64,000 bases of DNA from positions 11,224,846 to 11,288,845 of the forward strand of contig NC_088779.1 in the NCBI RefSeq assembly GCF_954871325.1. Direction: 5' to 3'. Source of the stretch: Gordionus sp. m RMFG-2023 (lineage: Eukaryota; Nematomorpha; Gordioida; Chordodea; Parachordodidae). The notes beneath the pieces were generated by a model, which was not told the origin of the DNA, did no database searches, and was given only the letters and a program-made list of their open reading frames with translations. This document shows positions 36,781 to 50,289 of the stretch, one piece after another; the first letter of the stretch is position 1, and the number at the start of each line of letters is the position of its first letter. Both the position numbers and the translations under genes were made by a program.

Positions 36781-38760
36781 TCCCAAAAATATAAACAGGT
36801 TTTATTTTTGAATTTGGGTAGTATAATGTTAATAATTTGCCAAAAATCATTGTTATCATATGTTAGGAAAATATAATATTAAATATATACATCAATCAAG
36901 TCGGCATAATTAAAATAGTTCTTATATAAGCTTTAACTTTACTAAATTGTTAATAAATTCCAAACTTCTCAATCGAATCTAATCAAAATAAATTTTGGGA
37001 TGGTCTGGACCAGGAGCATAAAAGACACCATACACTCAAGGTGGTTCGGTGGAGGCGAACCAAATTTTCAGAGATACGGTAACCTTAATAATTCTGAAAT
37101 TATAAGGAGGGACATATAATAATTTTTGCGGTAGGAAATCCAAGATTTTTATAAATACGCCTCTGATGAGAGCTTATCCAAAATAAATATTTCTTACCCA
37201 TAATAAAAATAATTTCATATTACAACCAACTAATGGATATTATAACTAGACCAAACTGGTTATTGTTTCTCGCATTTTTTAGTGTTGTCGATTTTTACAA
37301 ACAACCCTATTAAGATTTTAGATAAAACAATATTCTCTAAGCTTTAAGATTTGGTAAATATAGATCCAACCCTTTCTGCCATCTATGATCAAAAGCTCCA
37401 GGCTTACATAATATTATTTTGGCTAAAATACGAATCAAACCGTTTAAAATAGATCCAAAACCATTTACCAACACTACAATTAGTAATAAACATGAAATAT
37501 ATTTGTTAATATCTATTATACACAAAGCTTTTTCCCATTCACTAAGAGAGGACAGGATTTTCTTTTCAGTAGTAGCACGCCTTACCCTTTAAAATTCCTA
37601 AAGAAAACGTCACTCAACGTTTTTATATGATTTATGCAATCTAGATTCATGATCTATATTCAGTAAAAGTATAGGCACATACTAATAAGTTGTAAACACC
37701 TATTGGATTTATAATATTTTTTTGGAACAATATAATATTCTATAAAAGAAGTTTTAAAAAAAATCATAATTTAGAATATACTTTTTTTAAAAAGGAAAGA
37801 AATAAGTATAATTATATTTACTAGTTGATTTAAAAGCTTGCACCGACTCCTAATAATGGTCCATTTCTCCTCTTAAAAGGATGAATTATATTATAGTAGA
37901 TAAATATTAGACATTTTTCATCCATTATAATTTTATTATATTTTCCAAATATCAATTTATTCACATATATTGGATAAATGATCCATGAATAACCTATTAG
38001 CCGTGAACTCACGTCGTGTCGTAATATGATGCTTTTATAGAATACAATGAAAAGATAGGGTCATTAATTGTGTTGGTTTTTCTTTTTAGTTTTTATAATT
38101 CCTTTTAAAATATTTTCAAGGCTTATAAATAGCAAATATGATTAATCTATCATTATATTACATATACATACATTATGCATTAAAAAAAATATCACATAAA
38201 TATGAATATTAGGACATATAAAATAATAGAATGTGATAAAAAAAAAGGACCAAATTAGCTGGAGCGATATCATTCAGTACCACCATATCATTTTTTATGA
38301 TATCAAAATTTTGTAAAAATATTATGATAATAATTGTCGTAAATTAATAAAAGTATACTTGTTAAAATGTTAAATAAAGATATTTATTTGCTTAATATTT
38401 TTGTAGTAATTTATTTATGTAAATATTTAATTCTGATAAAAAAAAATTTTAAAGTTAAAGTTGATCTTCTTTAAATTTTTATTGCTTTATCATTTTTTTT
38501 ATATAGAGTTAATGTTTTTGTAATATGTAGATCAATAGCATTCAGGTCATCAGGATAAAATAAAAGAAAAAAAATTTAGAGTGATATTTTTATATTTATA
38601 TAAACATATTATTAAAAAGATTAATGGAGTCTTAAAAAAATTAATATAACTTGATGGTATTAATTTTATATTATTCATTATACTATAATATGATTTAATA
38701 AAATATGAATAACAGAATTATCAAGAAATTAGCTTAACATTTTGCGTTAGTTCTGTAATT
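36781..38760. other. AT-rich intergenic DNA
   Basis: No gene is supported. The minus-strand frames at 37337-37525 and 37830-38012 have no recognisable motif. Confidence 0.5.
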
Positions 38761-38789
38761 TCACTGAGAGTGATTTTAAAATTTTAAAA

Positions 38790-39010
38790 ATCTCATTTAA
38801 CTAGAAATGTATTTCAGTATGCATAAAATACCTGCACTGTGAATTTCAAACAATTTTGCCGCGAACTTTGGAACTACTCATAATTTATAGTAATTTTTAT
38901 AGAATTTATAAATTAAAAAAAATACAGAAAATTTTGGGGCGAAAATTATCTGAATTTATAGCGTGTACTTCACATATGCAGAAATGCATTTCCGGGTAAA
39001 TCGGATTTAA
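38790..39010. mobile_element. Fold-back repeat related to the GGGATATGGAATCCATG MITEs
   Basis: The left arm GAAATGTATTTCAGTATGC then GAATTTCAAACAATTTTGCC is mirrored by GGCGAAAATTATCTGAATTT and GCAGAAATGCATTTCCGGGT on the right. The motif TTTCAAACAAATTTGTC in MITE copy A, and CAAACAAATTTGCCCG in copy C, tie it to that family. A one-arm copy lies at about 49025-49110. Confidence 0.5.
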
Positions 39011-39331
39011 ATTTTTTTATATTTAGTAAGTTATTCTGTAATAATGAGGTATCCGGAATTCTTCGTAATTCCAGCTAAATACTTGGAGCTCATCTAGCCC
39101 GTTTTTTAAAATATTTTTTAAAAAATTTTAGCATTTTAAATAGATTTTCTAAAAATCGACTAAATCAAACCTAAAAAATTGAGTATAATTTCCATAAACC
39201 CTTAAAATAAAATATAAGATTTCATTTAAATAAATAAAATACGCCTTTTAGAGTTATAAAGATTTTACAACGTAACGTTTTTTGAAGCACCCGGTATATT
39301 TCCATATTTTGTCTTTTTGTACTATAATTAG

Positions 39332-39834
39332 GGATATGGAACGGAACGTTTCGAACACATTCTGGGAGCCGAACTCGGATAAAAATTATCGAACGTGAAA
39401 GGAATGAGAAGGTGATCCTAGGAACGGGAACAGTTATGGAACGATCCGAAAAAAGAATATTAAAAACTTAATTTATTACATAATTATATATAATATTCTT
39501 TATTTTATTTATTACAGTTTGCCTCTCATTATATTATTACCCATTATTTAGTATTATTATTTGATTTTAAGAAAATTTTTAATCATATTTGAAATAATTT
39601 ATAAAGTTAATTTTGTATAATAAAAGTTTTAAATTTCAACGTAAAATGTTGTTAACAAGCTAGTGTTGAGAAATGTTTTTTCGAAAATCAAATTTATATT
39701 AACACCTCCGCACAAATATAAATAATAAAATCTTTTAGAAAATGTCTTAATTATTACTCGATAGCGTATAAAAAATTATAATAATATAAATAAAACTAAA
39801 ATTAGATATTTTTTTAGGAAAGCGTTAACCCTAA
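39332..39834. mobile_element. MITE-like repeat, GGAACG-ended family, copy 2
   Basis: Left end GGATATGGAACGGAACGTTT, right end AGGAAAGCGTTAACCC. The interior is homologous to 5849-6264. Confidence 0.6.
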
Positions 39835-39875
39835 CCCATAGCATTTTAACCTGTAATCATACACCTTACTTCAAA

Positions 39876-39920
39876 TAGGGGAGACTGGGGCTTGGTAAAT
39901 CTCGGGGCTTAGCAAACCTC
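39876..39920 (+). repeat. GGGGAGACC repeat family, copy 6
   Basis: Reads TAGGGGAGACTGGGGCTTGG, then CTCGGGGCTTAGCAAACC. Confidence 0.6.
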
Positions 39921-41264
39921 TTAATCTCATCTTAAAATTAAATAGATTAGAAGGTTTTAATTTTATCCTAATATAGCTTTTATTAGTTTGCATCTAATAG
40001 CAAAAAATCTTTTGAAATAATTATTAATTAAAAATTTTATTCTTTTTACATGACAGAATTTTTATTTTTATTAAGTTATATAATTTATATATAAATTAAA
40101 TTTTATAGCAACATTTTTATTATTTAAATCATGATTATTCAATTTAGAGCTAGCAGGGCTTGAAAAACTATATACGTCAATTATGGCAGTTAATATGAAA
40201 AAACTATTTCAAAATCTTGGAAAGAAATTTTATGGCTGTTGATTGGTATTTTGGATTTATGCTAAGAAATCATAATCTCTCCTTATGATCTTTATTTTTA
40301 TATATCCAAAATGTTTATTAAATTAACCAAAATTTAATTTCACTTTTTATATATAATTCATCAATTTAAAAATATTATGATATTTTGGACAATAAAATAA
40401 TAAAATGATTTATACGTATCATTATTAATAAATAAAAATGCATTTCAATTCTCTTATAAAGTATAGTTATAGGTATCGATTCATATATTGTTCTATATAT
40501 TATCTAAAAACATACAGGAGTTATATCCAATTTTGCAAAATCGATTCAACTAGCACCAGTTTCCCCTACTTGCTTCATTTTAAATATATTTCAATCCATT
40601 TAGAAATTACCTTCAGTTGAACATTCCTTGAGTTGAGTGATTATCATATACCAGTGTTAGATATAACAAAGTCCCAAAACATTCGAAACTAAATTATGCG
40701 TTTGATATAATCAGCTAGGATGGAAATAAATGAACAACACTTCTGCGATTCACCTCATATTATTATGTAAAATTAATTTTTAAGCCCCTGCTCGGTCCAA
40801 AATTTTTATGTATTTAATGCCAAGGCCCGACCCGAAATTTAATTTGAATAAATTTCCCGCATTTTAAATAAAATAAATATCCCTAATTTGCTTTGTCCTA
40901 ATCCGAAATCAATTTTAATTATCATTTTATTTTTAAATGAATGAAAAAGAAAACAACAACATCCTTTTCTATTTTATGTTCAAAAATATTTTCAAAATTT
41001 TGGACCTATTTACGGGGAATATAACTCAGGGAATAGAAAACTAAATTCATTTCCACATAGGGAATTTATTTATGCATTACTGTTTGCATTTTTAAAAAAA
41101 TTTTAATCAATTAATTTCAGGTAAATTATTATATGTGAAAAAAAGATTTAAGTCAAAATATAAATAAGTCATTAGGGCGACCAAGACCAGATGCATTCAT
41201 TATTTTTAACATGAATGTCAGAAAGAAATGTCAAATTTTGCTTAGCTAGATAATTTCCCAATGT
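39921..41264. other. AT-rich intergenic DNA
   Basis: No gene seen; the plus-strand frame at 40438-40620 has no recognisable motif. A G/C-richer patch at 40780-40860 (CCTGCTCGGTCC, GCCCGACCCG) may be a DNA transposon end. Confidence 0.45.
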
Positions 41265-41295
41265 AAGGGAGACCAGGAATCGTTGGGACACTTTC
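41265..41295 (+). repeat. GGGGAGACC repeat family, copy 7
   Basis: Reads AAGGGAGACCAGGAATCGTT then GGGACACTT. Confidence 0.55.
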
Positions 41296-42378
41296 CACTT
41301 AAACTTGAATAAATTCAATAATATTAGACTAATAAATAAAATATCTTTTGAATCATAAAGGTAAAGGCTATTTAAATTAATTATTTTATAAAAACTTTTC
41401 TTGATTTAGAAAATCCATATAATATAAATCAAATTCTAATACCGAAAAATTCGTTTTAGTAATAGATACAAGGAATATATACTCAGGGAGGCCAAAGTAG
41501 CCTAGTTTTTTTAAAATTATATTTATATTTTTTTACCTACAAAATATATTTTAAAAAAATTAATAATTGTACACGAGATAGATTTAAGAATCAATATATC
41601 TAAACATTTATGTTTACTTTTGAAATGTGATATAATAATGTTGAATAGAAGGATAGCAGAATCCATGAGAACCCGTAGTTGAAGATGACAAAATTAGCCC
41701 TGCAATTCATATACCTTCGATAATATTTTAAGCCAATTAAAAAAATAATAATCTAAATTATAAGCAGTATATTGAATCAGTAAAAATATAAAATTTATTA
41801 TTTTATAACAACATAGAATTCCTTATCATCTATCTATAACTATATATTTTTATGTTTTTAATGAAAACAAATATTTTTTTTTGATCAATGATCAATTTTT
41901 AGAAATCTTTCTAATGAATAATGGTAATTCATTGTCAAAGTTAACTACTACACTTATTATTCTTCTTCTTTTTATAAAGGGGAAAAATTTTATATAATAT
42001 ATATTATTAATAATAAATAATATTATATAATTATTATTTTTAAAAATAATCACAAATATAATGTCTAATGTTAAATAAGAATCTTATAGTGAATAGTGAT
42101 AGATAATAGTAAAAATTATGTTGTGTTTGCAATGAATTAACCTATATAATATTCAAAATATAAATATTAATTTATGAGAAAATATGACAATATTATTTTT
42201 TCCAATAAAAAAAATTAAATATTTAACACGGCTTTCTTTTTGTAGGCTTTAAATATATTTATATTAAATACTAAATTATAATATATAATATAACCAGCTT
42301 ATAACATTTTCCCGAACCAGTCTAAAACGCTTTCCCACTTCCAGCAGTTATTCCCAAATACTTTATATAATAATTAAT

Positions 42379-42417
42379 ATGGGGGAAACCAGGGCTAGTT
42401 GAGCCGTGGGACGTATC
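42379..42417 (+). repeat. GGGGAGACC repeat family, copy 8
   Basis: Reads ATGGGGGAAACCAGGGCTAG then TTGAGCC and GGGACGTA; block order as in copy 3. Confidence 0.6.
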
Positions 42418-45400
42418 TATTTATTTGATCCCATTTATAAATTAAAGGCATTAGGATAATTAAAGTTGTTTTATTTGGTTTATTTTGTGATACAAAATTA
42501 CCAAATTTCATGAGATGTTATTTAAAAAATGGAAAAGACCCAAGTATTTTTTTTATATAAACTAAATGTTTATTAAATTGTAAAAATTATGATTCAATTA
42601 TTTTATAAATTTTTTGGCTAAATTTTATGGTATATTAAAATTATTCTATCAGTAGTATATTTCAAGATATAAAAGGATAGACTATTTTAAAAAAAGTGGT
42701 TGGTCAACCTCTATTTCCCTTACTAATAACTCTGGAACTTAAAAATATTTTTTAGACAGAAAATTAATTCCATAAATATTTTTGAAACTCCTTGTACTCT
42801 TCTTAATTACCCTGCCCATCTCTACACTTTTAGCTTTTCTTAAATTATATTTAATCATTTTTTTAAGAAAAAATTGTTATTATTATATTTAAAAAAATTC
42901 ACAATTTTATTTATTTCTTATTTTATAATTATTTTTTTTTGAATTCGTTTTAAAATATAAAAAGATATATTATATTAAGGATAAATATGAATCTAGGGAA
43001 GGATTAAAAATTAAGGAATACAATTTTATAATTAATTACCTTAAAAATTAAAATAAAGATTCTATTTAAAATATAATAATTTTTTAGATCACTATTTATT
43101 TTGTCCAAAAATACTTTAATAGTTTCAAAGTATCATGGTTAACTATTTCTAGAATATATTTAGAAAAACTATTTTCATTCTTTTACAATATAGATGTTAT
43201 TGCGATGTAAAAATTGAAATATTAAATCGCGAGAAATTGATTTGATTACAATATAATTTTTCTGCCAAAAATAAGATTGGTTGTTTTTTTATTCCAAGTG
43301 TAATTCCTTTTCAAAAATTGACATCTGTTCTATTTTATGCACTAATAAATGATTTATACGGAAGACAGCAATCGCTCTACCTACTCCTAAAATGGGGACA
43401 TATCGATAATTAAAAACAATGTTTTTTTCTTTAAAAGGTTATGTTTTATCAGTTTCAGGATATTATTATATAAAATTCTTCAATAGACCTTGGGTTACAC
43501 AGGCACTTCAAGTTTTATAACAATAACTATTTCAATCGTTCAAAATCATTAAAATCCATATTTTATAAAACAAGAATGCTTCCTTTTAGAAAATGTTTTC
43601 ATAAATTTGTTATATTTATATTGATTTTACTTCTTTCTTTATGCGTGACCCTAACATTGTTCTCTTTGATTTGAGATATTTATAAAAAAAATTTTGACCA
43701 TTGAAAAAAAATGCATTTTTATTTCTAATAAATGGAAAACTCCTATGTTCTTATTTTACCAATAATTTATTAGCTACAGTCTAACGAGGGAAAAAAAACT
43801 TTTTTGGAAATCAATCAATAGTTAAAATTGTATATTATTCTTAACCAATAAATTTTAATTGTCTAAATTTTTTATGATTATTAATATTAGGTCTATTCAA
43901 AGATGAATACAAATTTAATGATTTAAACATTAGCAATTTGATAATTTAAAAAGAAAAATTATTATGGTAATCTGGATGTATACGTGTGATCAAATTATTA
44001 ACGAAATTAAATCGCATAATAATTTAATTTTTTAAAATGCCAAGCCAATTTTTAAGACAAAGTTTTTTTTTTAAATTGTCTTTAGAACATTTTTTGACAG
44101 CATAGGTCCCATCCGCATAACAACTATTTTGTTATGGGGAAGGGGGCATTAGGTTTTTTTTATCATAAATTTTAATGGAGGTCTTTAGGTACACAAACTG
44201 TAGGCCATTGAACTATATTAGATTTTTATTTTAGAATTATAGTCGTTAAAGTTATATTAATGAGTCATTAACCTTTACTAATTTTTATTTAAAATTCTTG
44301 TTAATAGTGATATATTGTACCCATTCAGGCAAAAATCGGAAAGCCTTGGCTAAGCTGACCCCATCTAATAAGAGTCTTTACCAAGAAGTTGATGATTGAT
44401 AGGTTATCAATAGAAATGAAAAATGATTAAATTTTATTAAAAACTTATTTATTATTATTCCGAATAATTCGAACAATCTATCAAATTATTCAAATAATTA
44501 GATTCAAATAACTAGATTCAAATAAAACGAATTATTCAAATAATTTGTTTTACTTGGCTCTATTTAAGCAAAACGCATAATTTACTAGTCATATTTATTA
44601 ATATCCACTTCAATTCAAATATTCGAAATGAATCTATGCGATTTGTTTTTGAATACCCCGTCCTAGTATTAGTCATGAAAATCCTCACTGAATTTAAGAA
44701 TTAATCTTATTTTGACCTAAATTAGTTAAAAGTGTTGGTAACACTTAGAGATGTACTAATATCTAAATTTGACGAGTAAATTCGTAACAAATTTTATTTG
44801 CGCTAGGAAGAAGTAATAATTCTTGTAGAAACTTTTAATTATATAATATTATTTTATTAACAATATGTCTAGTTTGTAAAATTGACCCGAATATCTCGAA
44901 TATAGAAATCAACATCTCCTGGCTTTACCCTTTATTTAACGAGTTGGCACGTCTAGATCGTAATAAAACCTGTTCGCAGAGCCAGGCTTTAGGGTTGGGC
45001 ATTTATAGATATAATTAATCATTCACTTGTGATCATTGTTATCAAACTTTACAAACTGAATGTGAATTGTTTGATAATTCTCAATATAAATAAAAACTAA
45101 ATCATTATGCTGACACATTATTAAAGAATGAATAGTACTTTAATTAATTTAATTAATCAATTTTTTTATTTTAAAAGAGAAGATGATAATTGATTACATA
45201 TTACATAAATTTGCAAAAAAAAAGAAGAGATAATATTTAAAAAAAAAAAAAAATAAGTTTCCTTAGATTATATGCAATGTTTTATTTTTATAAGATTTTA
45301 ATCTTTGACCTTCTTATTACGTTTATAATTAAATTTATGTTATTACTGCTAGTATTTATAAATAATGTTTGTATGAAAATATGAATTTACGGAATTGAAA

Positions 45401-46930
45401 TCAAAGATGAGCAGATCCGGTCTGTAGCGCGGCTTATCTGGTGCTTACCATAAAAGGGCAAAATTCTAAAAATCCGTGTCGAGATAAAAACCGGGTCAGT
45501 TCGGATTAATTAAAAGAATTAAAATTTTATGAATATATTAGAAATTAGTTAAAAATGTCGGATTCATTTACTATTCAAATTTTTAATTCTCCTGAAAATA
45601 AATACAAAATACGGCCAAATTTTCTTTGAAATAACGAAAATTTACTTGATAAATTTTTAAAAATTTGGGCCGAGCTTAAAATCTGACCAGAGGTTTTAAA
45701 ATAGCTATTTTTATATCCGGATCGTAAAATTCCCAACTCTAAAGATCTCTGATTCAATCCAAAAACCTCATCCCTAACCCCTGAACACAAACAAAAAATC
45801 TTATTTTGGCGCACAATTATAACCAATTTTATTTAAAAACAATTCATATAATAATAAAGGCATTTTTAATAAGATTCAGAGAACAAATTATATTTAGGCT
45901 GCCTCCAAAAATTTTATTTAAAAAAATAATAATTTGTAATTAAAATTTCGATATCGAGTTTGGTCGCATAATGTATAAATATGAGAATCATTATATTTAA
46001 AAAAAAAATTGACTTTGGACACATCCTTCGAGATCGCTCCAATATAGAATACAATTATTTTATACACAAGCTATTAACTGACAGAAATTTTTTCCTTGTT
46101 TTTTTATGACAGAATAAAGTTTACAAATTTATTTTTACCTTTAAAAAACGATTTTTTAAAATTGCAAATATCTGCCCTCATTGAAGGAGCAAATATTATT
46201 GCTTTAAACTCAAAAAATGACGAATAAGTAAAGCAACAAAAAATATAATATAATCCAAACTCCAATCTCCTGATCCTAAACTTATATCTCTAACCTTAAT
46301 ATTCATATATCTCTAATATATATATTTGGTTTTTTAAAATTTTGATATTTATTTGGTTTGACTCTTCAGTCATTATCGTTTGAAACTAAAAATAACCCCC
46401 TCCCTAACCCCCCCCCCTTTTCCCCCTTTTCAGCTGGCATGATTTACTGAATTTAAATATTGATTAAAAAATTTAGTCATTTTTTTGCTTCTTATTTAAT
46501 AATTATCTGAGAAAAAAAAATGTCAAGCTAACTTCTTTAAAATATTTAAAAATAATAATAACACTATCAATATAAAAGTTAGAAGTATTCTAAAAAATTT
46601 TTTTTAAATATTTTGTTGTGGTTATATACCGTATGTTTATAATAAATATTATTATTAATTAGTATATGTTATAGTAATTAATGATTTTTTTAAAAAAAAT
46701 TATTCTCCTATGCTTTTAATGTACATAATGATTATTAACTTTAAAAGGATATAGCAAAAATTTGGCTAAATTTCGCATATAATCTATATTATAAAAGTCC
46801 TAAATTTTGTTAAAAAAAGCATTCATTCGAATTATATATTTATACTATAAGCCCAAAATGGATGAAAGACGTTCGATCAAAGTAATAAATTTAAAAAAAT
46901 TTACGTCAATATTTTTTTTAAGTATCTATA
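42418..46930. other. AT-rich intergenic DNA
   Basis: No gene is supported over about 4.5 kb. The minus-strand frame at 45575-45826 lies within a slightly GC-richer stretch (45406-45740) bounded by GCAGATCCGG and ATATCCGGATCG, possibly another decayed element. C tracts lie at 46396-46425. Confidence 0.45.
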
Positions 46931-47245
46931 GGGTAATGGATTCCATGAGTAATTGGAATATTTCAATTTTAAATCATTTATTGAGGACGATTTTTATTGT
47001 AGAAATTTTGCCGAAATATATCCCGGCATGTGAATTTTGCCATGAACTTTTAAACTATTATTAATTTATGTTAATTTATATAGATTTTTCATATGAATTT
47101 AAAAAATAATTAAGTTCATGACGAAAATTGTTATAAATTTCCTAAGGATATGATTTAATATATTTCGGGTCAGCAGTTTTTTTCAAATGTTAAAATCGCC
47201 TTAAATAAATTTAAAATTGAGAGTTCCCCTTGGATTCCATATCCC
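46931..47245. mobile_element. MITE, GGGATATGGAATCCATG family, copy B
   Basis: Left end GGGTAATGGATTCCATGAGT, right end CCTTGGATTCCATATCCC. The subterminal TTTCAATTTTAAATCATTTA on the left pairs with TAAATAAATTTAAAATTGAG on the right. The plus-strand frame at 46807-47064 runs into this repeat and is therefore unlikely to be a gene. Confidence 0.75.
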
Positions 47246-47263
47246 AATATATAGGTTTGAATT

Positions 47264-47600
47264 GGGATATGGAATTCATCGGGATTAGGAATCTATCAAT
47301 TAAATCTGAAAAAAATCTTATTTGTTCGAAAATCCTTATAAACCATGTACAGAATACCCACACTTTGATTCAAACAAATTTGCCCGTAGCTGTTGAAATA
47401 CTTTGATTCGTATCCTTTTTTATATAGATTTTTTAAATATAAATTGAACAATACATGAAGGTCTATTAGGAAAATTGCCTGGCTAGTATAGGGCAATTAG
47501 TTCTAAAACATGCTAGAATACTTTTCAGTTAAATCCGATTGTTTAAATTTGAAAATCGCCCTCAATAAATAATGAAAATGTGATGGATTCCAAATTCCAA
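47264..47600. mobile_element. MITE, GGGATATGGAATCCATG family, copy C
   Basis: Left end GGGATATGGAATTCATCGGG, right end TGATGGATTCCAAATTCC. It follows copy B after 18 bp, so the two were inserted side by side or arose by duplication. The minus-strand frame at 47296-47496 lies inside it. Confidence 0.7.
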
Positions 47601-47628
47601 TACGACATATATATATATTTCTTTTCAA

Positions 47629-48101
47629 CAATGGGGAGATGGGCAGGTGAACCTTTTAAGTTGGGTAAGTAGGGCTTATGAAAAAATATTTGAATTAATT
47701 ATTTACTCATTTAAATTTACAAAAAATTAAAATTAAATTAAAAATTAGAAGAAAATTGATTAATTTAGGACAAACGGAGTCATTTTTCTAAAATTTATAA
47801 AACACATGATCCACGCATCTATCATGTGATATTTTTGAATAAGGACACAGTTATATCCGAAATTAATCAATTTTATTACGAAATATAACTTATTATCTAG
47901 GTATATATAAAGAATATATTTAAAAACAAGATAACTAAAATAAAAATACAACTAATATTAACCAACAAATCAAATTATTTTTAAACAATGGGCGGCACAT
48001 AACATTTTTATACCAATGGAATGGTAGGAAGACAAATTCTTTTAAAATAATGTAGGTTACAATCTAACAATAAGTGGACATGGGTTAAAACCTGCCCATT
48101 G
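47629..48101. mobile_element. CAATGGGCGGG repeat family, copy 2
   Basis: Left end CAATGGGGAGATGGGCAGGT, right end AACCTGCCCATTG, with AACAATAAGTGGACATGGG just inside the right end. A CAATGGGCGG motif in the interior (about 47986) faces the same way as the left end. No clear target duplication is visible. Confidence 0.55.
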
Positions 48102-50289
48102 CAGACCTCAATATCAGATCTCCTAAATGTTAATCTTTATCAAGTAAATTCAACATAAAACACTTAAGTATTGTTTCAATATTGAATTGACCCCTAAATT
48201 TTTTGGACCATTAAAGAAGGGTTAAATGCACTAATTACATCTAAATTTACTATAAGCTTGCTAAGAACAATATATATATATATATAATTTGAGTAACCTA
48301 GATAATTCGACTTTATTTGGGCATAATATTTGAATATTATCGTAAATTAAGCCTATAATCATAAAAAAAAGTTTGAAAAGTTGGAAGTGTTGAAGAATGG
48401 TATCAACCCAGTTACGAATAATATGATGTCCAAGCGATTAAGTTCCAAAACGATAGCAAGAAAAAGTATCGACTTGATGACACTTAAAAACGAATTGGAA
48501 ATGGTTTTTTTAAACTTTTATATACCTTTATATATTTGATAAAATATTTTTATCTAAAGTGCTAAAATATTTTAAGGTGAAAATTATGTTATAAGTCTCA
48601 GTTCCGAATCTGGATAATTTGCTTTACACAAAATCAAGACATTAATTTGTAGTCCTATCCAAAAAATAGCAACCTAATTTTTATATCTTTTAAAGTTGCA
48701 TTTTCAATTAGAAATTATTGCCAATTGTGATAACCACTCTTAGCTCATAGGCGATATCAAAAACTGATTACTTTTAATTTATAAAAACTTTCTTATTTGT
48801 GATCACTGAGACTTTGTTGTAAATAAAGAATATAATAAATAATATAGTAACCACAGTAATAACGCTTGTGTAATATAAGTGGCCAGCTATAATACCAGCT
48901 AGGATATTATATTAAATATTAAAAGTCATGACTTAATAAATAATATATGTTCGCGTCAATGTGTTATTATTTCAATTTTGATCATTTTTTAAACGATTTT
49001 TTTTAATTAAAAAAACCAGTTATCAGGAAATGTATTCCAGCATGTTCGGAGTACCTATTCTATGAATTTCAGACAATTTTGGGCTATTGCAAAATGGTCG
49101 GAAATTCATAAGCTTAGTCCTCTAACATGATGGAGTACATTTCGAGAATCGAATTTTTAAAAATTAAAATATACTCTCAAAAATTTCTTATAAGTTGAAA
49201 AGAAAATAACCCATTGATGGGAAAAATACATCGACACGAACATATATATACATCAATCTGCTACACTTAGAGGATAATCAAGATAAATTTTTGGAATCTA
49301 AAATTTCTTTCTTATGTTATCTTCTCTCATCCCATTGAATCAAGTTCGTAAAATTTCAAAAAATATTTATAACAAACGGTTTTTCAGGTTTTCGTCAGTA
49401 TTTTATTTGCAAAAAATATTATAAATAAACTTTAATTTTCTAGACCTATAAATCGAAATACTAAAATAATCCGATGTATAGTCTAAAGGAATAGGAAATA
49501 TTTAACAATTTTCAAACATCTAACAATTTCTAGGGTTGTGTTGCATTTATAATTAAATTTACCATTTCGTTTTGAATATTTTTCCTTCTTAAAGAAATAT
49601 TCTGCTCCAATCAGGTGTATATGTATAAATATTTTCCTTAACATAAAAGATAGTGCAAAATGTTTTTGTGGTTGATATTAATTATTTTAAAAATATAAAT
49701 CAAATTTTAATAATAATTTTTATTTTAAAATGGCGCTCCTTTTTGGTTGACGCTCATCGCAGACTGCCTACTTGTGTAAATGAGAGGCATCCCTGATAAG
49801 ACCCACCCACCCATCCATAATTAAATATCTAATTTTGATGTGGAATTAAATGGTTGATTTGAATTATTTATTTTTATTAAATCGTTTCTCAAAATTAATT
49901 ATATAAAAGGATGAACATATAATATCTTTAGAGGATCTATGCTCACGTTTGCAAAGCAACACGAAACGGGTAAATGATAATATGATCTTTATTAAATTTT
50001 AAAAGTATATATAATAATGAGTGCCATAGCTGGAAGTATTCACCTAGGGGGTACTGGGTCTTTTATCAAAATTCATTATTTCATTCATATTCTTTCTATT
50101 ATCTTGTTCTCTAAAGTAAATTTTATTTATGCCAAATCCCATTATATACGTCAATCGTGAATATATAATAACCATGATAATATAATCCAAATAAATTATA
50201 ATATAAAATATATGAAATATAATAATTTCTTATACAGTATTTATCACATTTCTCCACACTTAAGATTTTAAAACTCCTCAATCAGACGA
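48102..50289. other. AT-rich intergenic DNA
   Basis: No gene seen. The N-terminal exon(s) of the downstream Na+/K+-ATPase gene should lie somewhere upstream of 53403, but I could not locate them here. Confidence 0.45.

Noticed and set aside
46807-47064. 85-codon plus-strand frame containing MDERRSIKVINLKKF, considered as the missing ATPase N-terminus
   Set aside because: It runs into a MITE, and the sequence does not resemble the N-terminal segment of alpha subunits.
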